Of a stretch of 64,000 nucleotides of DNA, positions 16,593-36,659 are shown one piece after another. Numbering within the stretch: position 1 is the first letter of the stretch; each line of letters opens with the position of its first letter. The notes under the pieces were generated by a model. It was not told the origin of the DNA, ran no database searches, and was given only the letters and a program-made list of their open reading frames with translations. The translations under genes and the position numbers were made by a program. This stretch comes from Neocallimastix lanati (nom. inval.) (lineage: Eukaryota; Neocallimastigomycota; Neocallimastigomycetes; Neocallimastigales; Neocallimastigaceae), in contig JACVTC010000009.1 of the NCBI GenBank assembly GCA_016946835.1, forward strand, positions 517,501 through 581,500, written 5' to 3'.

Positions 16593-17125
16593 TTATTATC
16601 AAATTATTTCCATTTTATTATTTAATTAAATAGTAATAAATTATATTCTATTTGAATATGGTATATAATTATATTATATTATATTTACAGAATAATTAAA
16701 AAAAAAAAAAAAATGTGTTTAAATAAATATATAATTTTAAATTTAAAATTAATTTAATTAAATTAAAAATTTATATTATTTAATTATATCCAATTATGGT
16801 AATTTTGAAGGTTTCAAGATTAAGATCTGAATTTATTTCATTTAAATAATGGTGGGTTTGTAATTCCATAATAATTCATATTTACTTTATATAATTCTTC
16901 TAAATACCATATTAGATATTATACAAAAAATAAAAAATAAAATTACATATAATAAATAATAATAATTTAATAAAATAGATTTAAAAGAAAAAAAAATAAA
17001 ATATGTAAAATACATAATAAAATATAAAATATATAAAAAACTTAAAAATGATAGAAAATGCAAATATACTATTTAAATTATAATACATCGTGCCATACAA
17101 AATTTATGATATGATAAAAATAAGG

Positions 17126-17168
<43 letters not shown>

Positions 17169-17835
17169 TATAATTTTGAATTTTGAATTTAACTAAACTC
17201 ATGAATAAATATTATATTTTGAATTTTTGAATTTAACTAAACTCATAAATATAAATATTAAATTTTGAATTTTGAATTAAACTAATTAATGAATAAATAT
17301 TATATAATTCTATTAAATTTAATTATATATTAAATATATAATATTTTATTTATAAAAAAAAAAAAAAAAAAAAAAAAAGAAATGATGGTATAAGAAAACT
17401 TTTTAAATATAAACAAAAGCAAAATATATTTTGAAATATAAAAGGTTAATGTATAGGTGAATAAAAGGGTCGATTACAAATAAAATAATTTCATATATAT
17501 TAATCATTAATTATTACATATCAACGATTTTTATACAAAAATTTTCATTCTTCAAGCATATATATATATTAATAAAAAAAAAAAAAGGAATATATATATT
17601 AGTATATTATATTATATAAATTAATATAATAGAATGATATAATGAATATCCTATTTGTTTAGCTGTTTTATTATTATAACTATTATTAAAAAGTATTTTT
17701 ATATGATATGATAAACCATTAATTATTTTATTTTTAAAATCACAATATTACCATACGAAAATTTAAAGTTTTAAAAGTATTTTTTTATAGCATATATATA
17801 TATATATTTTTTTTACTTAGCAAAATTATCAATAA

Positions 17836-17866
<31 letters not shown>

Positions 17867-18601
17867 CTTTCTTATCAAAAAATGAATGATTATTTTAATA
17901 ATAAAAGATGATAACTATTTTCAAATAATATTAAAATAAAAAAAAAATTCTAATATATATATAAATATATATATTTAAAACCCTAAAAGTTTATTTTGTT
18001 TTATTTTTTTTTTTACATAATAAAAATTTTAAATAAATATTCCCTCGTAATTAATATTGTTTGATTTTTATATGAATCTTATTCCTAAATACTAATTATA
18101 TATATATATATAATTAGTTTATCCTTAAACTAGAACAATTTTTTTTTTTTTTAACAAATTGTTTGATACAACTTCATCCGATAATTTATAATTTCATTTA
18201 ATAATTAATTCCAAAGTGTTGTGTAAATATATAATTATTCTATCCTTTTTGTATGAAAAAAAAAAAAATAATAATAATTTTTTTATTATATATCATCTAA
18301 TTTTAATTAATAACCCAATTCAATAAGAAATAAATATTAATATTAATAATGAATTAGTTGATGATGTTAAATAGGATTAAATAAATATTATGGTGATGAT
18401 GATGTTTCAAAATATTTAAATATCAATTAATTTATAAAAAAAAAAAAAAAAAAAAAAAAAAGAAAAAAAGAAAAAAAATTTTTTTTTTGAAAACTTTTTT
18501 TTTTTCCCTTTCTAAAAAGAAAAAGATGATATTACTCAATTTTAAATAAAAGTAAAAGTCCTATTCTAATTACTTAAAAAAAAAAAAAAATTATTATTAT
18601 T
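12410..18601. other. long AT-rich spacer, no gene seen
   Basis: Homopolymers, AT and ATT tracts and small palindromes. Short frames near 13935-14177 and 16020-16467 are low-complexity. No tRNA-like cloverleaf or GC island was seen. Confidence 0.65.
17166..17300. repeat. three-copy tandem repeat
   Basis: Three imperfect copies, roughly 50-60 bp each, of a unit containing TTTTGAATTTTGAATTTAAC, then TAAACTCATGAATAAATATTA. Non-coding. Confidence 0.75.
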
Positions 18602-18606
18602 ATTAT

Positions 18607-18905
18607 TGTTAGAATATGTGAAACATATGAAATTAAGTGTCCTATTTATTAAATATGCTTATTGAAGCATATTTAATACACGTCCAATATATGAATACAT
18701 ATTGTAATAAATTAAATGTAAAAGCCACAATACAAACATATAACTACATATAAATTTGTGTTAGTTTAATTCTTTAGTTAACATTATTAAATGAATATAT
18801 TATGATTAAGGGTTATTTTGAGTTACTTAATAATGTTAACCTATGAATTCCAAATTTTCTAATAAATTAAATAATGTTAACCTATGAATTCCAAATTTTC
18901 TAATA
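18607..18905 (+). repeat. 5' LTR of the copia element
   Basis: It opens TGTTAGAATATGTGAAACAT, as does the copy at 19959, and ends at TTCTAATA. The terminal 41 bp (AATAATGTTAACC...TTCTAATAAATT) is tandemly doubled, so the original end may be 18864. It contains an internal inverted pair, GTTAACATTATTAA and TTAATAATGTTAAC, around a unique segment. Confidence 0.85.
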
Positions 18906-19496
18906 AATTAAGAGTTTCAATAACTCTAATCATGAAAACGAAAATAATGGTCTCATTATTTTGTGAACTACCGAATTATGTTACTTAGCCGGACATGATC
19001 CAATAACTCTTTACTTAAGCCATGCCAAAAACCTTATAATCTCAAGCTCAAGATCTCCAAATTAAAATTCTGAAATTTTTGAAACCTATGGATATACACA
19101 CGTCTTACCAAAAAAAAAAAAAAAAGCCTCTATATGAAACGCTTAAATAAGAAGAAAATGAAGAATAAATACATCAATGGATTTGTAAATAATAATACCT
19201 TACTTTTTTTTTTTCCTATATATATATTTGTGAATTTATGCTATTACTAATATGGTGGGATGTATATTGCATATTAACTGCCTATTAGATCTTGAATTAC
19301 CATATTAGATGAAATTTTAATTCCTTACTACCACTATTTACATATAATGTTAAATTACTAATATATGTTAACTAGCTAAATGAATTTAGAAAAACTCCAT
19401 TATCACAATAGAAAAAATTATGGTTTTTAATCTAATTACAACTGTCACTATAATCGTGTTATATATTACAAAGTAAATTATGAATAATTTTATAAA

Positions 19497-19551
<55 letters not shown>

Positions 19552-19763
19552 CGTAATCTTAAAGGTTCGTATTAAACCTACAAAAGAGAAAATATAAAAG
19601 GTTTCATCTTATCCACAAAAGAGTGACACTTTGGTTACCTCTTACCAATAAAAGTACACAATTTGAAGGTTATTGCTAATCTGCTAATCCGTTCCAAAGC
19701 ATATACTTATACAATTAGCTCTACATGTGTAACTACAAACAAAGATTGCTAGATGCTTCAATA

Positions 19764-19799
<36 letters not shown>

Positions 19800-19958
19800 A
19801 ATTATTTATAGTTCTTTATGAAACTCATTTAAATATAATTGAAATTTAGAGAAATTAGGAATTAAGAAAATTTGGTTTAAAGAAATAATACACCTATTCA
19901 CCGACAAAACCAAATTATTTTATTCAAACAATTAGGTTTGAGAGGTTTGATGGGGGAA
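18906..19958 (+). pseudogene. remnant of copia internal region (pol)
   Basis: No open frame survives. Short pieces still read like copia pol: VGCILHINCLLDLEL near 19255-19300 resembles the VG.L.Y....RPD segment before RNase H. Near 19890-19960, HLFTDKTKLF followed after a frameshift by QLGLRGLMGEC resembles the C-terminus. Poly-A and (TA)n expansions interrupt it. The region right after the LTR (TTAAGAGTTTCAAT, 18908-18921) is shared with the second copia relic. Confidence 0.6.
19949..19958 (+). promoter_or_regulatory. polypurine tract of the LTR element
   Basis: GATGGGGGAA directly abuts the TGTTAG start of the 3' LTR, the standard position of the plus-strand primer in reverse transcription. 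Confidence 0.75.
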
Positions 19959-20002
19959 TGTTAGAATATGTGAAACATATGAAATAATGTGTCCTATTTT
20001 TT

Positions 20003-20033
<31 letters not shown>

Positions 20034-20646
20034 TATTAAATATATTAATGCCTATTGATATTGTAATATATTGTAATAAATTAAATGTAAAAGCCACAAT
20101 ATAAACATATCATTTATAAATTTGTGTTAAGTTTAAATTCTTTAGTTAACTTAATAATATTAAATAACTTAAAATAACCCTTAATCATAGTATATTCGGG
20201 AGAGTTGCATTTCCCCAAATTGTATTTCGCCAGATTGCATTTCGCCAAGTGGCGTAGTATTAAAATGTTGCATTTCCCCAAGTTGCTTTTCCCCAAGTTG
20301 CTATTCGCCAGGTTGCATTTCGACAAGTAGAGTATTGATATAAATAAAATGAATAAATAAATAAATATTAATTCAAAATATATATTTTTTTTAAAATTGT
20401 TTTTATGCGATATTAATAATATTTAATTTTATTTATTGATTTATTTATTTATTTAATAATTTTCAATCTGGCGAAATGCAACTTGGCGAATTGCAATTTG
20501 GCGAAATGCCACATTTTTTTTAATGCGCCACATACTTTCAAAAAAATTGGCGAAATGCAATCTGGCGAAATGCAATTTGGCGAAATGCCCCACACCCAGT
20601 ATATTTATTTAATAATGTTAACCTATAAATTCCAAATTTTCTAATA
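19959..20646 (+). repeat. 3' LTR with inversion and nested insertion
   Basis: It starts like the 5' LTR and ends ATTTTCTAATA. After removing the 401-bp insertion and one 8-bp duplication it is 279 bp, close to the 5' copy. The segment between the GTTAAC-type inverted repeats is in the opposite orientation from the 5' LTR: this copy reads AAAATAACCCTTAATCATA where the 5' LTR reads TATGATTAAGGGTTATTTT. Confidence 0.8.
20197..20597. mobile_element. nested MITE-like inverted-repeat element, 8-bp TSD
   Basis: An exact AGTATATT duplication lies on both sides (20189-20196 and 20598-20605). The 401-bp body has roughly 50-bp terminal inverted repeats: the left starts CGGGAGAGTTGCATTTC, and the right, read in reverse, starts GGGTGTGGGGCATTTCGCC. 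Both arms continue as ATTTCGCCAGATTGCATTTCGCCA. The arms and subterminal parts are made of a 12-13-mer, TTGCATTTCGCCA with variants. It encodes nothing credible. An 8-bp duplication is typical of hAT-family transposition, so a non-autonomous hAT derivative is the best guess, though the termini are not the usual hAT CAG type. Confidence 0.8.
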
Positions 20647-20651
20647 ATTAT

Positions 20652-21229
20652 TATAGCTACATAATAAAATGGCTAAAATAAAATATATAAATATATAAAA
20701 ATTTTTGGTATTTTTTTTTTTTTTTTTATTATTATTAATAGTATTAATATAAAATTATTATTAATAAAAAAAAAAAAAATTAATAGTAATAAAACTATTT
20801 TAATTTTAACAATTACAATGATAATAATTTATTTTTTAATTTTTTAATTTTTTATTTTTTTTTTATTTTTTTTTTTTATTTTATTTAACTTATATATATA
20901 TAATAGATAGTAAAAATGTAAAAGTAAAAAATATAAAAATAAAAAATAAAAAGTTTCTTTTTTTTTTTTTTTTACTTCTTTCTCTGAATATTATTATTAT
21001 CTCCTTTGAATACTATTGTTATTAACATCCTTATGATTTATTAATACTTTTTTCAAATTTTTTTTTTTTTTTTTATTTATTAATTTTGGTTTATTTATTT
21101 AGTTAATTTATTTACCTATTTATTTACTTATTAATTTTATTTTATTTTATTTGTTACTATAATTAATTATAATTTAATATTATATAATATAGAATATATA
21201 ATAGAAAATATTTTATATAGATATATATA

Positions 21230-21273
<44 letters not shown>

Positions 21274-21424
21274 CCTAATAGATATTACTTTATAATTATT
21301 TTAAAAATAACATATTTATAGATATTATAGATATTATAGATAAAATTATATTATATTATAAAAAAAAAAAAAAATAATTATTTTTTCTTTTTTTTTTTTT
21401 TTCAGTTATAGTTATAATATTATT
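20652..21424. other. AT-rich spacer downstream of the kinase gene
   Basis: T and A runs only. It contains the 3' flank of the kinase gene, but no clear polyadenylation signal stands out in so AT-rich a sequence. Confidence 0.6.
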
Positions 21425-30736
<9,312 letters not shown>

Positions 30737-30955
30737 AATTAAAATTTTTTTTTTGATTATTTCTATTTTTATTTAAGTTGATATTTCTTTTATATATATA
30801 TAATTACTATTATATTATTATTATTATTATTTTACTTAATTTTATTTTACTTTATTATATTGTTTTTATTTTATTTTATTTTTTGTATTATATCTTAACT
30901 ATTTTATTTTATTTAATTTTACTTTAATTTATTTTTTGTATTGATATCTTTAACT

Positions 30956-31190
30956 ATTTTATTTTATTTTATTTTATTTTATTTTATTTTATTTTATTTT
31001 ATTTTATTTTATTTTATTTCGCTTTGTTTTGTTTTGTTTAGTTTTGTTTTGTTTAGTTTTGTTTTGTTTAGTTTTCTTTTGGTTTTGTTTTGTTTTCTTT
31101 TTGTTTTTGTTTTGTTTTATTTCACTTTGTTTTATTTTATTTTATTTTATTTTATTTTATTTTTCTTTTTTTTTTCTTTTTTTTTTTTTT
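30956..31190. repeat. (TTTTA)n / (TTTTG)n array
   Basis: TTTTA units, then TTTTG and TTTAG variants, then TTTTA again and a T run. The hydrophobic frames read here are artefacts. Confidence 0.9.
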
Positions 31191-32136
31191 TTTGTAATAA
31201 TTCTTTTTAATAAATTAATATGTATATTGTGTTTATTGTAAAACGCTATATATAAATTAATAATTATCACTTTTCTTTAAACTATTATTATCGTTTCTTT
31301 TATTTCATTGAGTATCATTACTAAAATTACTAAATTTATTAAAGTATTTTTTATTTTTTTCACATTATACTAATAGTTGCCTCAAAAAAAGTAAAATTAT
31401 CAATAACACTTTAAATATAAATGATAAAAAAAATAAATAATATTTAAATATTTTTTATTTTATTAAACAATTACTTTTGTAATTTTCGTAAAAAGAAAAA
31501 AAATATATATTTGTTTATTAATTATCGTTACTGAAAATTTTAAAAAAAAAATAATAATAAATTAATAAATAACAAATAATAAATAAATAAAAATAAAAAT
31601 AAATATATACAATTACTAAATTTTGTTGATATCAAAATTTAGTAAATTTATTTTTTAATATTTTAATATTAAATAATAAATATTTAAATAATTTCTGTAA
31701 TTAGTACTTAAAATCTATTCTTTTTTTATTTCTATTTTTTTTTATTTATTTATTTATTATATTTATCAATTTTAATTTTCTTTTCTCTTTTTAATGACTA
31801 TATTTTTTTTTTTCCTTTCTTTATATTTTTTACTTTTTTTTAAAAAAAAGAAAAAAAAATAAATATATATATATATTAGCAATAATAAAAAATAAATAAA
31901 TAAAATTTTATTATTTAAAACTTTGATACAGTTAATTTTTAGGATAAATTTTATTTTATAAATATTTAAAAAATATTAAAATCATATTATAATTAATATA
32001 ATAAACTCTAAACTTATTATTAATAAACTTATTAATAAAATTAATATTGGCATGTAATTTTTTATTCTACATAAATATTATTATTATATTAAAAATTAAA
32101 AATTAAAAAAAAAAAAAAAAAAAAAGAAATAATAAT

Positions 32137-32187
<51 letters not shown>

Positions 32188-32685
32188 GAGTATTTATTAA
32201 TAATTAATAAATAATAAATAATAAATAATAAATAATAATTAATAATTAATAAATAATAATAATAATAAATAATAATAAAAAAAAAGAAAAAAAAAGTAAT
32301 AAAATCATTAAAAAATATTAAAATTTCTTTTTTAAAATAAAAATAAATAAAATAAAAATAAAAATAAATGGAAATAAATTGAAATTTATTTTTTTCAATA
32401 TATTAAAAATTAAATATAATATATATATTGTTTAATCTATTTAAATCATTTAATTACTTAATAAATCATCGAATAATTATTAATAAATCTTATTATTTAA
32501 TAAATATTTAATTCATTATTTAAAAAATTAAATATATAATATAATAATAATATAATATATGCCTAATTAATAATATTATGTTTAAAATAATCTTTATTAA
32601 TATTTAATTATTATTTAATTATTTATTATTAATGTATTAATGTTTAATAATTAATATCATTTTATTAAGATGAAATAAACATAAA

Positions 32686-32721
<36 letters not shown>

Positions 32722-33296
32722 TAATATTATTTTATTAAGATTATTAATGTTTACTCTAATAATTAATATCATTTTATTAAGATAAAATAAACATAAAAAA
32801 AAAAATTCAAATTTTTATTTTCCATTTTATATTAAATATTATAATTACTGTCCCAATAATTATAATCTTATTTCTTTTAATTGTATTTATTTTCTCTTAT
32901 CTTTTCTTTTTTCTTTTCTCTTTTCTTTTCCTTTATATATATACATATATATATCTTGATATGGTATCAAAATCATTAAAAAAATATATACCTATCTAAA
33001 TAATAAAAATGAAGTATAATAATGTAATACAAGCCATAATATGTTTGTAAATTATTTTTGAAACAGTTTATAAAAAATATTTATTTTCTATAAATTTATT
33101 ATTGGTATAATCTGTTGCACAAAATTATAAATACCGCAAAAAAAAAAAAAATTTATTTATTCAAATATTTATTAATAGTTATACTATTTACACTATTTAT
33201 ACAATTGACCACTCGAAGCAATATTAAAAAGTTTTATCATTAAAAAACATATTTTATATTTATATATTATATATATTTTTATATTATAAAATCATT

Positions 33297-33300
<4 letters not shown>

Positions 33301-33334
<34 letters not shown>

Positions 33335-33423
33335 TTATTTTATTATTTTATTATTTTATTATTTTATTTATTTATTTATTTATTTATTATTTTTTATTTG
33401 TTTGTTTATTTATTTATTTATTT

Positions 33424-33455
<32 letters not shown>

Positions 33456-33492
33456 TTATTTTATTATTTAGTTATTTTATTTATTATTTAGT
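33301..33492. repeat. (TTTA)n tetranucleotide array
   Basis: Tetranucleotide TTTA units with TTTTA and TTTG interruptions. Confidence 0.9.
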
Positions 33493-34829
33493 TATTTATT
33501 CTTCTACATTACTTTCCAATAGTTGTAACTAAATTATAATTAAATATTTTTTTTTTATATCTTTATTTTATTTTCATCATTTAATTTATTAAAATCATTC
33601 AATTTTAATTTCTCATTGAAATTAATATTAGTTAAGAATTTCTAGCTGTAACTATGAAAAATATAAAAGTACATGAGGTAAATATTTAAAAAAAGATTAT
33701 TAATATAAAATTATAATCAAATCTACACTTCAATAATCTATATAAAAAAAAAATTAGTTTTATTTTAAAATATTTGATAAAATTTAATAAATGATGATTT
33801 ATTAATAATTATTTAGATTATTATTATTATCTTAATAATTATTAATTCATCAACATTGCTGCGGTTAATCAAATAATTATTTTTAATCAAATAACATTAA
33901 ATGAAATCTTAATTAAAAATTTATTAAATTAACTTCTCACAAATAATAAATATATTATATACATAATATATATTATTTTATTACAAATCATTATATTGTT
34001 AATATATTTTGAATTTATTTTATTATAATTTAATTTTGCCATTTTTGATTATAAATACTTAATCACATGAAAAAAAAACTCAGGAAAAGTTTTTGTATAA
34101 AACTTAAAGCCACAAATTTAAAAATTATGATTACTTATAATGTAATTGTTAATTGTGATAAAATCATCATAATACAGTAATTGAAATATAGGCTTCAGAA
34201 AATATTGAATTATCAACACATAGTTTGAACATATATTTGTCATAAAAATCTGTATGTTTATTTTAATAATTGAAGCCTATATCAAAAATTCTTAAAAAAA
34301 AAAAAAAAAATGAAAAAATATTATTACTAAATTATTTCATTATAGAGTAAATAAAATATTATAAAAAAAAAAAAATAAATAAATAAATAAATAAATAAAG
34401 ATTGAAAAATATTTTATTGCATTTTCATTTTTAATGTATCTATCTATTTTCAATTCTAATAAAAAAAATCACAATTCCTACTATTCTATATAGTTCTATT
34501 TAATTTTGTTCCATTAAGGAATAATCAAATTAAGTAGCAATATCAAACTTAATATATCTACTTTATAGATAATAATATTCATTATAAATCATATATTTAT
34601 TAACATTTAACTAAACCTATAATTTAATAATAATTTATATATAAATTTTTTTAATCATTAAATAGTAGAGTTTTATCATTAAATAATTACAAATATTTTT
34701 ATATATAATATATTAAACAAAGCTAATATTTTTTTTTACTATATATTATTACTTATTAATTAAATGAACTAATATTAGTATTTGTATCAATTATTATTAT
34801 TACTCTTTCTATTAACTATCATTAATAAT

Positions 34830-35048
34830 ATTACTATTACTATTACTATTACTATTATTACTATTAACTATCATTAATAATAATATTATTACCATTATTA
34901 TTACTATTATTATTATTATTATTATTATTAACTATCATAAATAATAATATTATTACCATTATTATTACTATTAACTATCATTATTTCTATTACTATTACT
35001 ATTACTATTAACTATCTTTATTAATATTACTATTACTATTACTATTAA
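34830..35048. repeat. compound (ATTACT)n repeat
   Basis: Blocks of ATTACT alternate four or five times with TTAACTATCATTAATAATA-like spacers, giving a higher-order repeat. Confidence 0.8.
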
Positions 35049-35971
35049 TTATATTTTAAAAGATTGTTTTCTAATTTTCTGAAGTAGAAAAGTCCGTAAA
35101 TAAGTTATTAAAAAAAAAAAAGTATTAAATTGTGTAACACATACAGTAAATATTTAATATATAAATCCTCTCAACTTTTTTAATATTACTATAAAAATCT
35201 AATTTAAAATTTCATATAATTTAATCAATTCTTATATAAATAATCTTTGTTATAATATTTATAAAATAGAGCTTTGAATTATTATTAATTAATATTAGAA
35301 TGGTTCAAAGGAAGAATAAACTTTTTATAAAATGATGAATTTTTAATTCTTTTTTTAACATTATTAGATATATGACGTAGAGCTAATTTATGTAAATATA
35401 TTTTATATTTAATTCATTAACTTGTTTAAAATATATATATATATTTTTTTTTAATTTATCATATATAAAAAAATAATAATTATATTATGTAATATTTAGA
35501 AAAAGCTATAATAGTACTCTCAATTAAGTTTTAATTGAATTATTATTTTAATAATAATTAATTAATGCTTTTATTATATATTTATATATTCTTACTATTG
35601 TTAAAATATATATATTAAAATAAATATTTATATAATTAGCTTTTCAATTATAATTATAAAAAAGTAATCTTATGACTTTAAAGAAATGAAAATTCAATAT
35701 TATTTATAAATAATATTCTAAATAATATTTTATAAGAATATAATAAAGTCGTATAATAAATTGATATAATTTTAAATAGTTCTTTATGATTTATTATATA
35801 TTTAGTTCAAATTATTAGCTATTATATATTCTAAAAACTATTTCAATATTAATAAATAAATTTAATCAAATAGATTTTAGTTATTTTAGTATATTAGTAT
35901 ATATATTTAAAATTTTAAAAATTTTTAATTATTTATTTTTTGAAATATTATAATAATAACGTTTTTCTATT

Positions 35972-36040
35972 TTTTTTTTAAATATGAATTAAACGAAAAA
36001 AATACATATTTAATTTCGTTTAATTCATATTTAAAAAAAA
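35972..36040. repeat. perfect palindrome, 27-bp arms
   Basis: Arm 35972-35998 contains AAATATGAATTAAACGAAA. Arm 36014-36040 is its exact reverse complement. The loop is 15 bp. It is longer and less repetitive than the simple AT palindromes elsewhere in the window. Confidence 0.85.
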
Positions 36041-36322
36041 ATATTAATAAATAAAAATATATTATATGGAATCATAATATTTAGAAATTAAAATATATGA
36101 TATTTGAAATAGTATTTAATAAATATATTTATTATTTATATAAACCTAACCCATTAATGATATATAATAAACTAACCCAAATATAAATAAATTTATTAAT
36201 AATTTATATTTCTTAGTTATTATTTATTTAATTAAATAGTTATCTATTCATTTATTAAATTAATTTAAATAATAGATATATATTTTTAAATATTACCCAA
36301 TCAAAGAATATTTATTATAAAT

Positions 36323-36385
<63 letters not shown>

Positions 36386-36659
36386 TTGAAGTAAATATGT
36401 TAATTTGAATAAAAAGAAAAGTTTTAGTAATTATTTAGCTTAAAAATTTAAATCCCACCACATTTTATTTATTATTATTTTATTTTATTTTATTTTATTT
36501 ATTTTTTTAAAAAGAAATTATTTAACGGTTACATTTTATTATTTGGGATTTAAATATTTTCTTTTGTTTAACTTTTTTTCCTCGAAAATTAAAATCAATC
36601 TATTACATAAATACAAAGATATATATATTCTATTTAATTAAAACATAAAAAGGAACACC

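Larger units (their letters stand above)
18607..20646 (+). mobile_element. decayed Ty1/copia-type LTR retrotransposon
   Basis: The element starts TGTTAGAA, and both LTR copies end TTCTAATA, a one-base change from the expected inverted TTCTAACA. The flanks 18602-18606 and 20647-20651 are both ATTAT, the 5-bp duplication expected of an integrase insertion, though the sequence is low-complexity. Just before the 3' LTR lies a purine tract (GATGGGGGAA) and a frame reading LGLRGLMGEC, which matches the usual end of copia pol. About 1 kb of internal DNA remains, so most of gag-pol is deleted. The 3' LTR is enlarged by a nested insertion (20197-20597). Confidence 0.85.
30737..36659. other. long AT-rich spacer between YAK1 and RRP12
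   Basis: The 5' regions of the two genes face each other here, so their promoters must lie inside, but I can single out no element. It holds TTTTA, TTTA and ATT/ACT microsatellites, a duplicated block near 32650-32800 (TTAATATCATTTTATTAAGA followed by AAATAAACATAAA) and hairpins. No exon was seen. Confidence 0.65.

Noticed and set aside
20114-20326. Minus-strand frame with LAKCNLAKYNLGKCN-type repeats, like a pentapeptide-repeat protein
   Set aside because: It is the reading of the 12-13-mer units of the nested inverted-repeat element and spans the insertion junction.
30941-31241. Hydrophobic Phe/Leu frames
   Set aside because: They arise from the TTTTA/TTTTG array.
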